Shown piece after piece: positions 1 to 5,108 of a stretch of DNA of 5,530 bases. The notes below the pieces were generated by a model. It had not been told where the DNA came from. It worked only from the letters and a program-made list of their open reading frames with translations, and did not search any database. The DNA comes from CAZBEA01 sp964490835 (GTDB lineage: Bacteria; Patescibacteriota; Microgenomatia; Levybacterales; GWA1-39-11), in NCBI GenBank assembly GCA_964490835.1, contig CAZBEA010000077.1, positions 1 to 5,530 of the forward strand, in the 5' to 3' direction. Position 1 is the stretch's first letter. Each line of letters starts with the position of its first letter. The translations under genes were made by a program, and so were the position numbers.

Positions 1-30
1 ATACCACTTTTTCTATAGGCTGAAATGCTG

Positions 31-39
31 TGATACAAT
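31..39 (+). promoter_or_regulatory. Extended -10 promoter of fmt, predicting a leaderless mRNA
   Basis: TGA followed by TACAAT forms an extended -10 element (TGn plus a hexamer matching TATAAT at 5 of 6). The hexamer is at 34-39, and only 6 nt separate it from the fmt ATG at 46. A start site 6-8 nt after the hexamer would fall on or next to the A of the ATG, leaving no 5' leader. No Shine-Dalgarno sequence lies in front of the ATG. No convincing -35 box is visible, which is usual for extended -10 promoters. Confidence 0.6.
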
Positions 40-45
40 AATCAC

Positions 46-870
46 ATGAAGATAGTCTTTTTTGGCTCGGGAGAATATACAATTCCTGTTATCCAGATGT
101 TGCAAGACCACGGATTAGAGCTTGTGGTTACAACAGAACTCGAGGGAAAATTTTATGAATTCTTAAAGTCAAATAATATCCCTTTTCTTTCAACCCATCT
201 TAACAATAAAGAAGACCGACAGAAGATAAAAGACCTCGATGCCGAAATTGGAATTCTTGCATCATACGGCGCATTTGTTCCAAATAGGATAATTGAAGCA
301 TTTCCTCTTGGAATTCTTAATATCCACCCCTCACTTCTCCCTATTTATAAAGGCCCAAGCCCTGTACAGTATGCGATAAAAAATGGTGATACCAAGACGG
401 GTGTCACAATAATCAAACTCGATGATCAAATTGATCACGGACCGATCCTTTCCCAACAAGAATATGATTTAAAGGGAAATGAGACACTTGAGGATCTTAA
501 AAAAGTTCTCTTTAAAATCGGGTCTGACATGATCGAAAAAATTCTCGTGAAATATGAAACTAGTCAATTGGTGGAAATGCACGATCAGGACCATGCAAAA
601 GAAGTTTTTACCTATAAAATTTCCCGTGAAGACGGAAAAATTGATCTAAATAATATTCCAACCAACCTTGATAATATTGTGCGAGCCTACTACCCATGGC
701 CGGGCGTATGGTTTGAAACCGAATTTATGGGAAAAATGAAACGGTTTAAATTACTTCCCGGAAAAAAAATTCAAATGGAAGGAAAAAGTATAATGAGTTA
801 TAAAGATTTTTTGAATGGATACGGAAGCGAAGGAAATAGAATAATTAGCTTACTGCAAAAAAATCCTTAA
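46..870 (+). CDS. fmt: Methionyl-tRNA formyltransferase, reduced form
   Basis: Transfers a formyl group from 10-formyl-tetrahydrofolate to Met-tRNA(fMet) in the cytoplasm before translation initiation. The N-terminal Rossmann domain (about 1-185) carries the family signature NIHPSLLP at 92-99, followed by YKGPSPVQYAI and TGVTIIKLDDQIDHGPIL. The catalytic Asn-His-Asp set would be N92, H94 and D130. The C-terminal part has the Fmt-specific pattern KISREDGKIDL (191-201) and IVRAYYPWPGVW (211-222), which separates it from other formyltransferases. At 274 residues it is about 40 shorter than E. coli Fmt (315). Two deletions are evident by eye: the PDRPAGRGKK-type loop after the second strand is replaced by ELEGKF (31-36), and about 30 residues are missing from the C-terminal OB-fold between FKLLPG and the final MSYKDFLNGY. 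The start is set by the conserved MKIVFFGSGEYT opening. It converges with rpmB and overlaps it by 4 bases. Confidence 0.93.
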   Translation: MKIVFFGSGEYTIPVIQMLQDHGLELVVTTELEGKFYEFLKSNNIPFLSTHLNNKEDRQKIKDLDAEIGILASYGAFVPNRIIEAFPLGILNIHPSLLPIYKGPSPVQYAIKNGDTKTGVTIIKLDDQIDHGPILSQQEYDLKGNETLEDLKKVLFKIGSDMIEKILVKYETSQLVEMHDQDHAKEVFTYKISREDGKIDLNNIPTNLDNIVRAYYPWPGVWFETEFMGKMKRFKLLPGKKIQMEGKSIMSYKDFLNGYGSEGNRIISLLQKNP

Positions 871-1097
871 ACTGTTGCGGTCGCTTGCGATTCAAGAAGC
901 GCTTTTTTGTCCCGGTCGATCTTCTTCATCAGCTTGATGCAGCTGGTACAAAGTCTTAATTGCATTTTTTTGCCGGATTCAACAATTGTCTTCTTTTGAA
1001 GATTGGGTCGGAATTTATAATTGGTTCGATTTTTGGCATGCGAGACACGATGTCCGTACATCGATTTCTTGCCACAATTATCACAGATCATTGCCAT
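867..1097 (-). CDS. rpmB: 50S ribosomal protein bL28, zinc-binding form
   Basis: Small basic protein of the large ribosomal subunit, 76 residues, the usual size for bL28. Two CxxC pairs (C5/C8 in CDNC and C50/C53 in CTSC) form the zinc knuckle of the cysteine-containing version of the family. Between them lies the L28 core YGHRVSHAKNRTNYKFRPNLQ (14-34), matching the family pattern G..VSH....TKR.W.PNLQ. The start at 1097 gives the usual M-x-x-x-C opening, and an own promoter sits just upstream. The tail (DRDKKALLESQATATV) is family-typical only at the start. The stop codon shares TTAA (867-870) with the convergent fmt stop. It follows the metallopeptidase gene on the same strand, but its own promoter begins 3 bases after that gene's stop, so it is probably transcribed alone. 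Confidence 0.95.
   Translation of the reverse strand: MAMICDNCGKKSMYGHRVSHAKNRTNYKFRPNLQKKTIVESGKKMQLRLCTSCIKLMKKIDRDKKALLESQATATV
882..908 (+). terminator. Possible intrinsic terminator of fmt inside the 3' end of rpmB
   Basis: CGCTT (882-886) can pair with AAGCG (897-901) around a 10-nt loop, followed closely by a run of six T (903-908). The short stem and large loop make it a weak candidate. It would lie within the last codons of the opposing rpmB, 12 bases past the fmt stop, and no other terminator for fmt is visible. Confidence 0.3.
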
Positions 1098-1105
1098 AGG
1101 AAGAT

Positions 1106-1134
1106 ATTATACAAAAAAGAGGCGGGAAACTCAA
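1106..1134 (-). promoter_or_regulatory. Promoter of rpmB, predicting a leaderless mRNA
   Basis: Read on the minus strand: -35 TTGAGT (1134-1129), a 17-nt spacer, and -10 TATAAT (1111-1106), a full consensus match. The -10 ends 8 nt before the rpmB ATG (1097), so the transcript should start at or within a base or two of the start codon. The 8-nt gap (ATCTTCCT) has no Shine-Dalgarno sequence. The -35 box starts 3 bases after the stop codon of the upstream metallopeptidase gene. Confidence 0.75.
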
Positions 1135-1137
1135 CGA

Positions 1138-1917
1138 TTATTCCTGCGGCACTTCTATGTCAGTGGTATGACGGCCCACTATATCATACTTCTGTGGGGA
1201 GACGGACTTTAAATACTCGGGGTCAAACATATATGAGACTATGCTTTCACAAACATCTTCGTTTGATGATAGTCTTGCATAATCGGTAACACATTGCTCG
1301 GGGAACCGGGGATAAAGACCTCTATACGCTACTCTTCCCGAATTCTTGTTGATGGGAAATTTTAATTTGGATATATCCTTTTCTGCGCTTTTGTCGAAAA
1401 TCCAATTATCTGGGTCGTCAACAGCATAGAGCCAAGGGAAATGCTCTCTCCATTCAACGTCAAATTCTTTTTGGATCTGATGACCCATTTCATGTACAAG
1501 AGTTCCTTCAAGATTTGCTGCTTTTGAAACTCTATGTGGCACATCTTCAAACGCCCTGGGTTCAAGTATCATGGTTCCTTCGCGTGCATCCGCAACCGTC
1601 TTCCCATTTGCAGGAAATTCGTCATGCAATGGTGGAGGTTGAGTGTCTCTAATTAAAATCCATCTCAACTTTCCTTTTGCTTGAGGAAATCTTTTTTGGA
1701 AATCCTCAAGCGTTGTTTGAGTTCGATCAAGATAATTCTGAAAATCTATGTGATCATTAAAATTGACAACAGTAACGTCTGATCCCCCTACTTGCATCTC
1801 GTGCCTCTTACCTGGGCCCTTTTGTTTCCACTCCTCATCTTCGTACCAGTTTTTCTTTTCTGATACTTTTTGCAATTGTTCTGGGAGAATTTCAAATCCC
1901 TCAGTTACAGAATCCAT
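1138..1917 (-). CDS. Cytoplasmic zinc metallopeptidase-like protein (lethal-factor-like gluzincin)
   Basis: A 259-residue protein with no signal peptide or membrane segment, so probably cytoplasmic. The sequence LEGTLVHEMGHQIQKEF (136-152) contains the zincin motif HExxH at 142-146: two His zinc ligands and the catalytic Glu143. Downstream, DYARLSSNEDVCESIVSYM (212-230) supplies a Tyr (213) seven residues before a Glu (220) in a NEDxxE context. From memory, anthrax lethal factor (family M34) has the same seven-residue spacing between its active-site Tyr and third zinc-ligand Glu, and many bacterial relatives share a Y-x6-ED-x-x-E pattern. I therefore infer an active gluzincin with H142, H146 and E220 as ligands. 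The N-terminal 130 residues are polar, with a strand-rich stretch near 83-90 (KLRWILIR), and are not recognised. Substrate unknown. It starts 8 nt after an extended -10 element. The rplL terminator separates it from the rplJ-rplL operon upstream. Confidence 0.75.
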   Translation of the reverse strand: MDSVTEGFEILPEQLQKVSEKKNWYEDEEWKQKGPGKRHEMQVGGSDVTVVNFNDHIDFQNYLDRTQTTLEDFQKRFPQAKGKLRWILIRDTQPPPLHDEFPANGKTVADAREGTMILEPRAFEDVPHRVSKAANLEGTLVHEMGHQIQKEFDVEWREHFPWLYAVDDPDNWIFDKSAEKDISKLKFPINKNSGRVAYRGLYPRFPEQCVTDYARLSSNEDVCESIVSYMFDPEYLKSVSPQKYDIVGRHTTDIEVPQE

Positions 1918-1925
1918 ACCTCAAG

Positions 1926-1934
1926 ATTATCACA
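1926..1934 (-). promoter_or_regulatory. Extended -10 promoter of the metallopeptidase gene, predicting a leaderless mRNA
   Basis: On the minus strand TGT plus GATAAT forms an extended -10 (5 of 6 to TATAAT), ending 8 nt before the ATG at 1917. The position where a -35 would lie is occupied by the rplL terminator stem and does not resemble TTGACA. A GAGG sits in the gap but only 1-2 nt from the ATG, too close to act as a Shine-Dalgarno sequence. Confidence 0.5.
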
Positions 1935-1942
1935 GAACCAAT

Positions 1943-1967
1943 AAAAAATCCCGCACAGTGGCGGGAT
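1943..1967 (-). terminator. Intrinsic terminator of the rplJ-rplL operon
   Basis: A perfect 7-bp GC-rich stem (ATCCCGC at 1948-1954 pairing with GCGGGAT at 1961-1967) with a 6-nt loop. On the minus strand it is followed by a T run (complement of 1943-1948). It lies 27 bases past the rplL stop. Read on the plus strand it has only a four-T tail, so it is mainly a minus-strand terminator. Confidence 0.85.
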
Positions 1968-1993
1968 CTTTTATCAAACTACAAAGAGTACTA

Positions 1994-2386
1994 CTATTTC
2001 AGAGAAACGGTAGCGCCTGCTTCTGTAAGTTTGGCTTTTGCTTCTTCAGCTGTCTTTTTATCGACTTGAGTCAAGACCTCTTTTGGAGCGGTGTCAACTA
2101 AATCTTTTGCTTCTTTAAGACCCAATGTTGGGGCTAATTCTCGAAGCGTTTTGATAACAGCGAGCTTATTAGCTCCTGCGCCGTCGATCCAGACATTGAA
2201 GATTGTTTGTTCTTCAGCCGGTTCTGCGTCGGCAGCAGCTCCACCTGCAGCAGGTGCAGCCATAGCAACGGGCGCAACAGCCTGAATATCAAATTTTTCT
2301 TCTAAAGCTTTAACAAGATCGTTCAGTTCGAGAACTGACATTTCTTCAATTGCTTTTATAAAATCGTCTTTTGTTATTTTTGCCAT
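1994..2386 (-). CDS. rplL: 50S ribosomal protein bL12 (L7/L12)
   Basis: Stalk protein that binds L10 as dimers and recruits and stimulates the translational GTPases. The three expected parts are present: a helical N-terminal dimerisation domain (about 1-33, KDDFIKAIEEMSVLELNDLVKALEEKF), an Ala/Pro/Gly-rich hinge (about 35-58), and the globular C-terminal domain (about 62-130). The last carries the hallmark VIKTLRELAPTLGLKEAKDLVDTAP (77-101) and ends AGATVSLK. At 130 residues it is a little longer than E. coli L7/L12, mainly in the hinge. The start is fixed by the conserved MAKITKDDF opening and a strong Shine-Dalgarno sequence. It is the second gene of the rplJ-rplL operon, 30 bases after rplJ, and is followed by a terminator. 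No rpoB follows. Confidence 0.98.
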   Translation of the reverse strand: MAKITKDDFIKAIEEMSVLELNDLVKALEEKFDIQAVAPVAMAAPAAGGAAADAEPAEEQTIFNVWIDGAGANKLAVIKTLRELAPTLGLKEAKDLVDTAPKEVLTQVDKKTAEEAKAKLTEAGATVSLK

Positions 2387-2394
2387 TGTGACTA

Positions 2395-2402
2395 CACCTC
2401 CC
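2395..2402 (-). promoter_or_regulatory. Strong Shine-Dalgarno sequence of rplL
   Basis: GGGAGGTG on the minus strand, 8 nt before the rplL ATG. It is nearly the full anti-Shine-Dalgarno complement. It matters because the promoter-proximal genes in the window have none, showing that the ribosome's 16S tail still uses Shine-Dalgarno pairing. A strong site here fits the need for several L12 copies per L10. Confidence 0.85.
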
Positions 2403-2416
2403 TTCTTTCTTGGAAA

Positions 2417-2929
2417 TTAATTTTTCTTTTTTTCAATTTCCTTAAGTGCTAAAGCAAGTTTCGTGATTGGATAATTGAGATCGTATACAAGAGAGGACAA
2501 CGGACTCTTGAAGATTCCAAGTAATTTCGCAATAAGTACTTCTTTTGGAGGAAGTGTTGCGAGTTCAAGGATTTTTGACTCGTCGATAACATCCGATTCA
2601 TAAATTCCAAATTCAATCTTCGGTAATTCATATTTTTTACTAAAATCTTTCAGAACCTTTGCAGCAGCGATTACATCTTCATATACATACAAAGCTCCTT
2701 TTGGACCGGTAAGACGATCCTTTACGTCGATTTTCTTGTCTTGAAGTGCAATATTAAGAAGCGTATTTTTTTGAATAGCAATTTCTGAGTTTGCAGATCG
2801 CAAAGCTTTTCGCAATTCCTCTAATTGCTGATGGGTAAGTCCCTGATAGTCAACAAAAAAGACTGCTGCTGCTTTTTCAAGCTGATCTTTAATTACTCCT
2901 AATTGTTCTGTATTTTTTTGACTTGGCAT
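2417..2929 (-). CDS. rplJ: 50S ribosomal protein uL10
   Basis: Base of the ribosomal stalk: it binds 23S rRNA and carries L12 dimers on its C-terminal helix. From the ATG at 2929 the protein has 170 residues, close to bacterial L10. Family landmarks in order: AAAVFFVDYQGLT (20-32), ELRKALR (38-44), QKNTLLNIAL (53-62), LTGPKGALYVY (73-83), ELATLPPKEVLIAKLLGIFKSP (122-143), then the C-terminal L12-binding helix (about 150-170) ending in EIEKKKN. I chose 2929 because MPSQKNTEQL lines up with normal L10 N termini. The frame is open further upstream to a TTG at 2998 and an ATG at 2980, but those overlap the attenuator hairpin. The Shine-Dalgarno sequence before 2929 is weak (TTGGA) and lies at the foot of a hairpin. 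First gene of the operon; the L10-L12 complex probably represses it through its leader. Confidence 0.93.
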   Translation of the reverse strand: MPSQKNTEQLGVIKDQLEKAAAVFFVDYQGLTHQQLEELRKALRSANSEIAIQKNTLLNIALQDKKIDVKDRLTGPKGALYVYEDVIAAAKVLKDFSKKYELPKIEFGIYESDVIDESKILELATLPPKEVLIAKLLGIFKSPLSSLVYDLNYPITKLALALKEIEKKKN

Positions 2930-2937
2930 AATTTTTT

Positions 2938-2961
2938 CCAATTCTTGCTTCGCAAAATTGG
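2938..2961 (-). promoter_or_regulatory. Hairpin just upstream of the rplJ start codon
   Basis: On the minus strand CCAATTTTGC pairs with GCAAGAATTGG over 10 bp, with one bulged G and a GAA loop. It ends 8 nt before the rplJ ATG, with a run of six A between them. The only Shine-Dalgarno-like bases (GGA) are in or beside the 3' arm, so the structure could limit ribosome access to rplJ. Pairing was read by eye; function is inferred. Confidence 0.5.
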
Positions 2962-2980
2962 GGACCCTATTTGAAAGCAT

Positions 2981-3005
2981 TAAAAAACGCTCCCTCAAGG
3001 AGCGT
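2981..3005 (-). terminator. Attenuator terminator in the rplJ leader
   Basis: On the minus strand ACGCTCC (3005-2999) and GGAGCGT (2993-2987) make a perfect 7-bp stem with a TTGAG loop, followed by a six-T run (2987-2982). It lies between the rplJ promoter and rplJ, so it must be regulated or partial. It would also stop any readthrough from the 645-residue gene upstream. Confidence 0.8.
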
Positions 3006-3076
3006 CAAATAATAAATATTAAACTTGCTCCTCGGCACAACTTATATCTTGTGAGAACGTGTGCTTTCTTTAGAGT
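2981..3076 (-). promoter_or_regulatory. L10 leader: terminator/antiterminator autoregulatory element
   Basis: The predicted transcript start is near 3076. A first stem-loop pairs CACAA (3053-3049) with TTGTG (3040-3036), and is followed directly by CCGAGGAGC (3035-3027). From memory, a UGCCGAGG segment is typical of L10 leaders in Gram-positive bacteria. The element CGAGGAGC (3034-3027) can pair over 8 bp (one G-U) with GCTCCTTG (3003-2996), which is the left arm and loop of the attenuator terminator. The two structures exclude each other. In Bacillus subtilis, L10-L12 binding to the rplJ leader favours termination. By analogy, bound L10-L12 would here sequester CCGAGG and let the terminator form. 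The pairing is seen; ligand and mechanism are inferred. Confidence 0.6.
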
Positions 3077-3082
3077 GAAATA

Positions 3083-3111
3083 AGTATACCAAATACAAAT
3101 CTTTTCTGCAA
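3083..3111 (-). promoter_or_regulatory. Promoter of the rplJ-rplL operon
   Basis: On the minus strand: -35 TTGCAG (3111-3106), a 17-nt spacer ending in TGG, and -10 TATACT (3088-3083), which is an extended -10. The predicted start is near 3076, giving a leader of about 147 nt before the rplJ ATG. The -35 begins 1 base after the stop codon of the 645-residue gene, with no terminator between them. Confidence 0.7.
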
Positions 3112-3112
3112 C

Positions 3113-5050
3113 CTATTGTATCGGTAACCCATTTTCGTAACTAACTTTTCCTCTATATTCTAAGTCTTTCAATTCAAAAACCGGCTCGCCGTTTTGAAGA
3201 TAACCAACCTTCACAAAATATCCTCTCAGACCTTTCTTTCCTCCATTTTTTCCCGAACACGTGAATTTATATACCCCTTCTCCTTCTTCGGTTCTTGCCG
3301 CTTTCCCGTTCGGCGCAACCATCCAAGTCATATTACCTCTCCCCTCATTTTGAAACTCCAATAATTTTTTGATAAAAATCTCTTGGTCGTCCGGAGAAAA
3401 CTTCTTCATCATTCTTCTCAGTGATACCTCGTCAGGCATAATTATTCTCCCCTTTCCTTTCTGTGCCTCTTCTGCAAAAACTGTTGGGGTTTGTGAATCC
3501 ATGCTTGCTCTCTTTTGGAGCGGCAAGTTGGTCCACGGGGCGTTTGATTTTTGCGAAGATTTTCTGCGATGCGGATTGTACTTTCTTGGTTTTGGGGACT
3601 CAATTACCGGATGATCGTTTACTTTTCTTTTCTCAGCCTGAATTTTCCCAGCCTCCTCAGCGCAGGAATTCATCACCGAACTCACTAATACCAAACTTTT
3701 TGTAAGAAAGTCGGGAGCGCTTTGTGGATCATCAAGAATAGACCAGTCAAAATATTCTTCTTTCCCATACACTACGAGCCTAACTTCTTTTTTCTTAGCT
3801 CCCTCTTCACCACCCCCATACATCAATTCAACAACCCCTACAGGTTTGGGATAATGAGGGAACCGTACCTTCACGGCAACAGCCGGCAGAAATCCTTTCC
3901 AATCAATCGATTCAGAACCGATTTCATATTCTCTTTGAGACGATTTTGAAAAAACGGTATGAATTTGCCGGGTAATTCCCGACATTTCGACAGAGTCGTC
4001 CGGCATCTCTTCCGGAAATATTTCATCAATTTCATCAATAGTAAATGCTTCGTGTCGAACTTCACGCATCTCAAGAATCTCATAAAATCCCTGCAAAAGC
4101 CTGAGTGCACCTTCTTTATCGTCGCCACTGACTTCTGAGATGAGCTTTTTGGTCGCTCTAAAAAATTCATACCCCCTGTCATTTGAGAGAAAAGTTGATA
4201 GTGCAATTGTAAAATTGTTTGGGTAGCGCAATGTTTGACGCAAAATATACGATCGCTCACTGACGTCTCCCTCTTTAAAAAGACCTTCAAAGAGCATGTC
4301 CTGAATTTCTGTTACCTTCTCAATATATTGCCGAGCATTATCTTGCGCTTTCTTTTCCATTCCTTCCAACGGCTCCTCAAACGATTCTGTGCCAACAAGT
4401 ACCGGTAAAATTGCATACCTGGCTTGAGTCGCTTCTTTTCCATGTTTTAATTGATCTCCATTCTCATCTATTTCGTCATTTGGTACAAACATTGGCAAGA
4501 AAAAATAATCAATTGCAGAAGAAGGTGTAAAAAGATTGGCAGGATTTTCGGAATTAAAAATATCAGCAAGACTTACCCCATCTCTTTTGTTCGTTACAAA
4601 TCGGGCTGCGGGGTGCTCAAGTAATTCATTCTTTATTTTCTCCGCATCGCGCTCTCTATGTGTGCTTTTCCCACATTGAAATTGTTCGTTTGCTCCCAGC
4701 ATAAAAGCAAATGTTGCACCAAGTTCTATCCCAAGATGAAACGGTTCCTCGGCTGCGCGAGACTCGGAATCAAATCTTTTATTTTGATGTTCTACCAGTA
4801 CACGAAGCGCAGCTTGGGTTGAATCGAGAGCATCTCCCCACCTTCTACCGTTTTTGGTTCTCAATACCGAATCTGAGATAGTTATTACTTCTCCTGTCCC
4901 ACCAATTTTAACAGTTTTGGCGAGTGAACTCTTTGAAGGCCGTTGATCGGCGTTTGGAAGTGCGTTTAAGATATCTTCCGGCAACCCCGTTGGAGACGGC
5001 TGTGCCTGCTGTATAAGACTTGATAAACGAATCGGTGTTTTTTCGCCCAT
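3113..5050 (-). CDS. Uncharacterised 645-residue protein
   Basis: Not recognised. The protein is highly charged and lacks a signal peptide or clear membrane helix, so it is probably cytoplasmic. Visible parts: a Pro/Ser/Gln-rich N terminus (about 1-45); a mixed region with a moderately hydrophobic stretch LGIELGATFAFMLGA (106-120); a largely helical acidic middle (about 205-350); a strand-rich block (about 385-435, KGFLPAVAVKVRFPHY and PVGVVELMYGGGEEG); a helix (445-475); a basic Pro/Ser-rich linker (about 474-530, with PKPRKYNPHRRKSSQK); and a compact C-terminal domain (about 535-645). That last domain has a helical start (LRRMMKKFSPDDQEIFIKKLLEF) and then alternating beta-like segments (YFVKVGYLQNGEPVFELKDL). 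Only three Cys are present (126, 463, 598), and no catalytic motif is evident. The start at 5050 is backed by a near-consensus promoter 7 nt upstream. It is followed directly by the rplJ promoter. Its long intact frame and promoter make it a real gene. Confidence 0.85.
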   Translation of the reverse strand: MGEKTPIRLSSLIQQAQPSPTGLPEDILNALPNADQRPSKSSLAKTVKIGGTGEVITISDSVLRTKNGRRWGDALDSTQAALRVLVEHQNKRFDSESRAAEEPFHLGIELGATFAFMLGANEQFQCGKSTHRERDAEKIKNELLEHPAARFVTNKRDGVSLADIFNSENPANLFTPSSAIDYFFLPMFVPNDEIDENGDQLKHGKEATQARYAILPVLVGTESFEEPLEGMEKKAQDNARQYIEKVTEIQDMLFEGLFKEGDVSERSYILRQTLRYPNNFTIALSTFLSNDRGYEFFRATKKLISEVSGDDKEGALRLLQGFYEILEMREVRHEAFTIDEIDEIFPEEMPDDSVEMSGITRQIHTVFSKSSQREYEIGSESIDWKGFLPAVAVKVRFPHYPKPVGVVELMYGGGEEGAKKKEVRLVVYGKEEYFDWSILDDPQSAPDFLTKSLVLVSSVMNSCAEEAGKIQAEKRKVNDHPVIESPKPRKYNPHRRKSSQKSNAPWTNLPLQKRASMDSQTPTVFAEEAQKGKGRIIMPDEVSLRRMMKKFSPDDQEIFIKKLLEFQNEGRGNMTWMVAPNGKAARTEEGEGVYKFTCSGKNGGKKGLRGYFVKVGYLQNGEPVFELKDLEYRGKVSYENGLPIQ

Positions 5051-5057
5051 ACGTGGG

Positions 5058-5087
5058 ATTATAGCAATAATGATCTAACGATTTCAA
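5058..5087 (-). promoter_or_regulatory. Near-consensus promoter of the 645-residue gene, predicting a leaderless mRNA
   Basis: On the minus strand: -35 TTGAAA (5087-5082, 5 of 6), an 18-nt spacer ending in TGC, and -10 TATAAT (5063-5058), a perfect extended -10. Only 7 nt (CCCACGT) separate it from the ATG at 5050, and they hold no Shine-Dalgarno sequence. This is the strongest promoter by eye in the window. Confidence 0.8.
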
Positions 5088-5108
5088 TACTATGAGTTAT
5101 TTATATGT

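Noticed and set aside
960..1289. Plus-strand open frame of 109 codons across rpmB and the metallopeptidase end
   Set aside because: It is antisense to two well-supported minus-strand genes and has no ribosome binding site or protein-like composition.
1763..2101. Plus-strand open frame of 112 codons, Cys/Ser/Phe-rich
   Set aside because: It runs antisense through the metallopeptidase gene, the terminator and rplL, and its composition is that of a shadow frame.
2417..2998. L10 starting at the TTG at 2998
   Set aside because: That codon lies inside the attenuator hairpin loop, and the extra 23 residues do not match L10 N termini.
3871..4290. Minus-strand 139-codon frame inside the 645-residue gene
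   Set aside because: It overlaps the long gene in another frame, and no promoter or ribosome binding site supports it.
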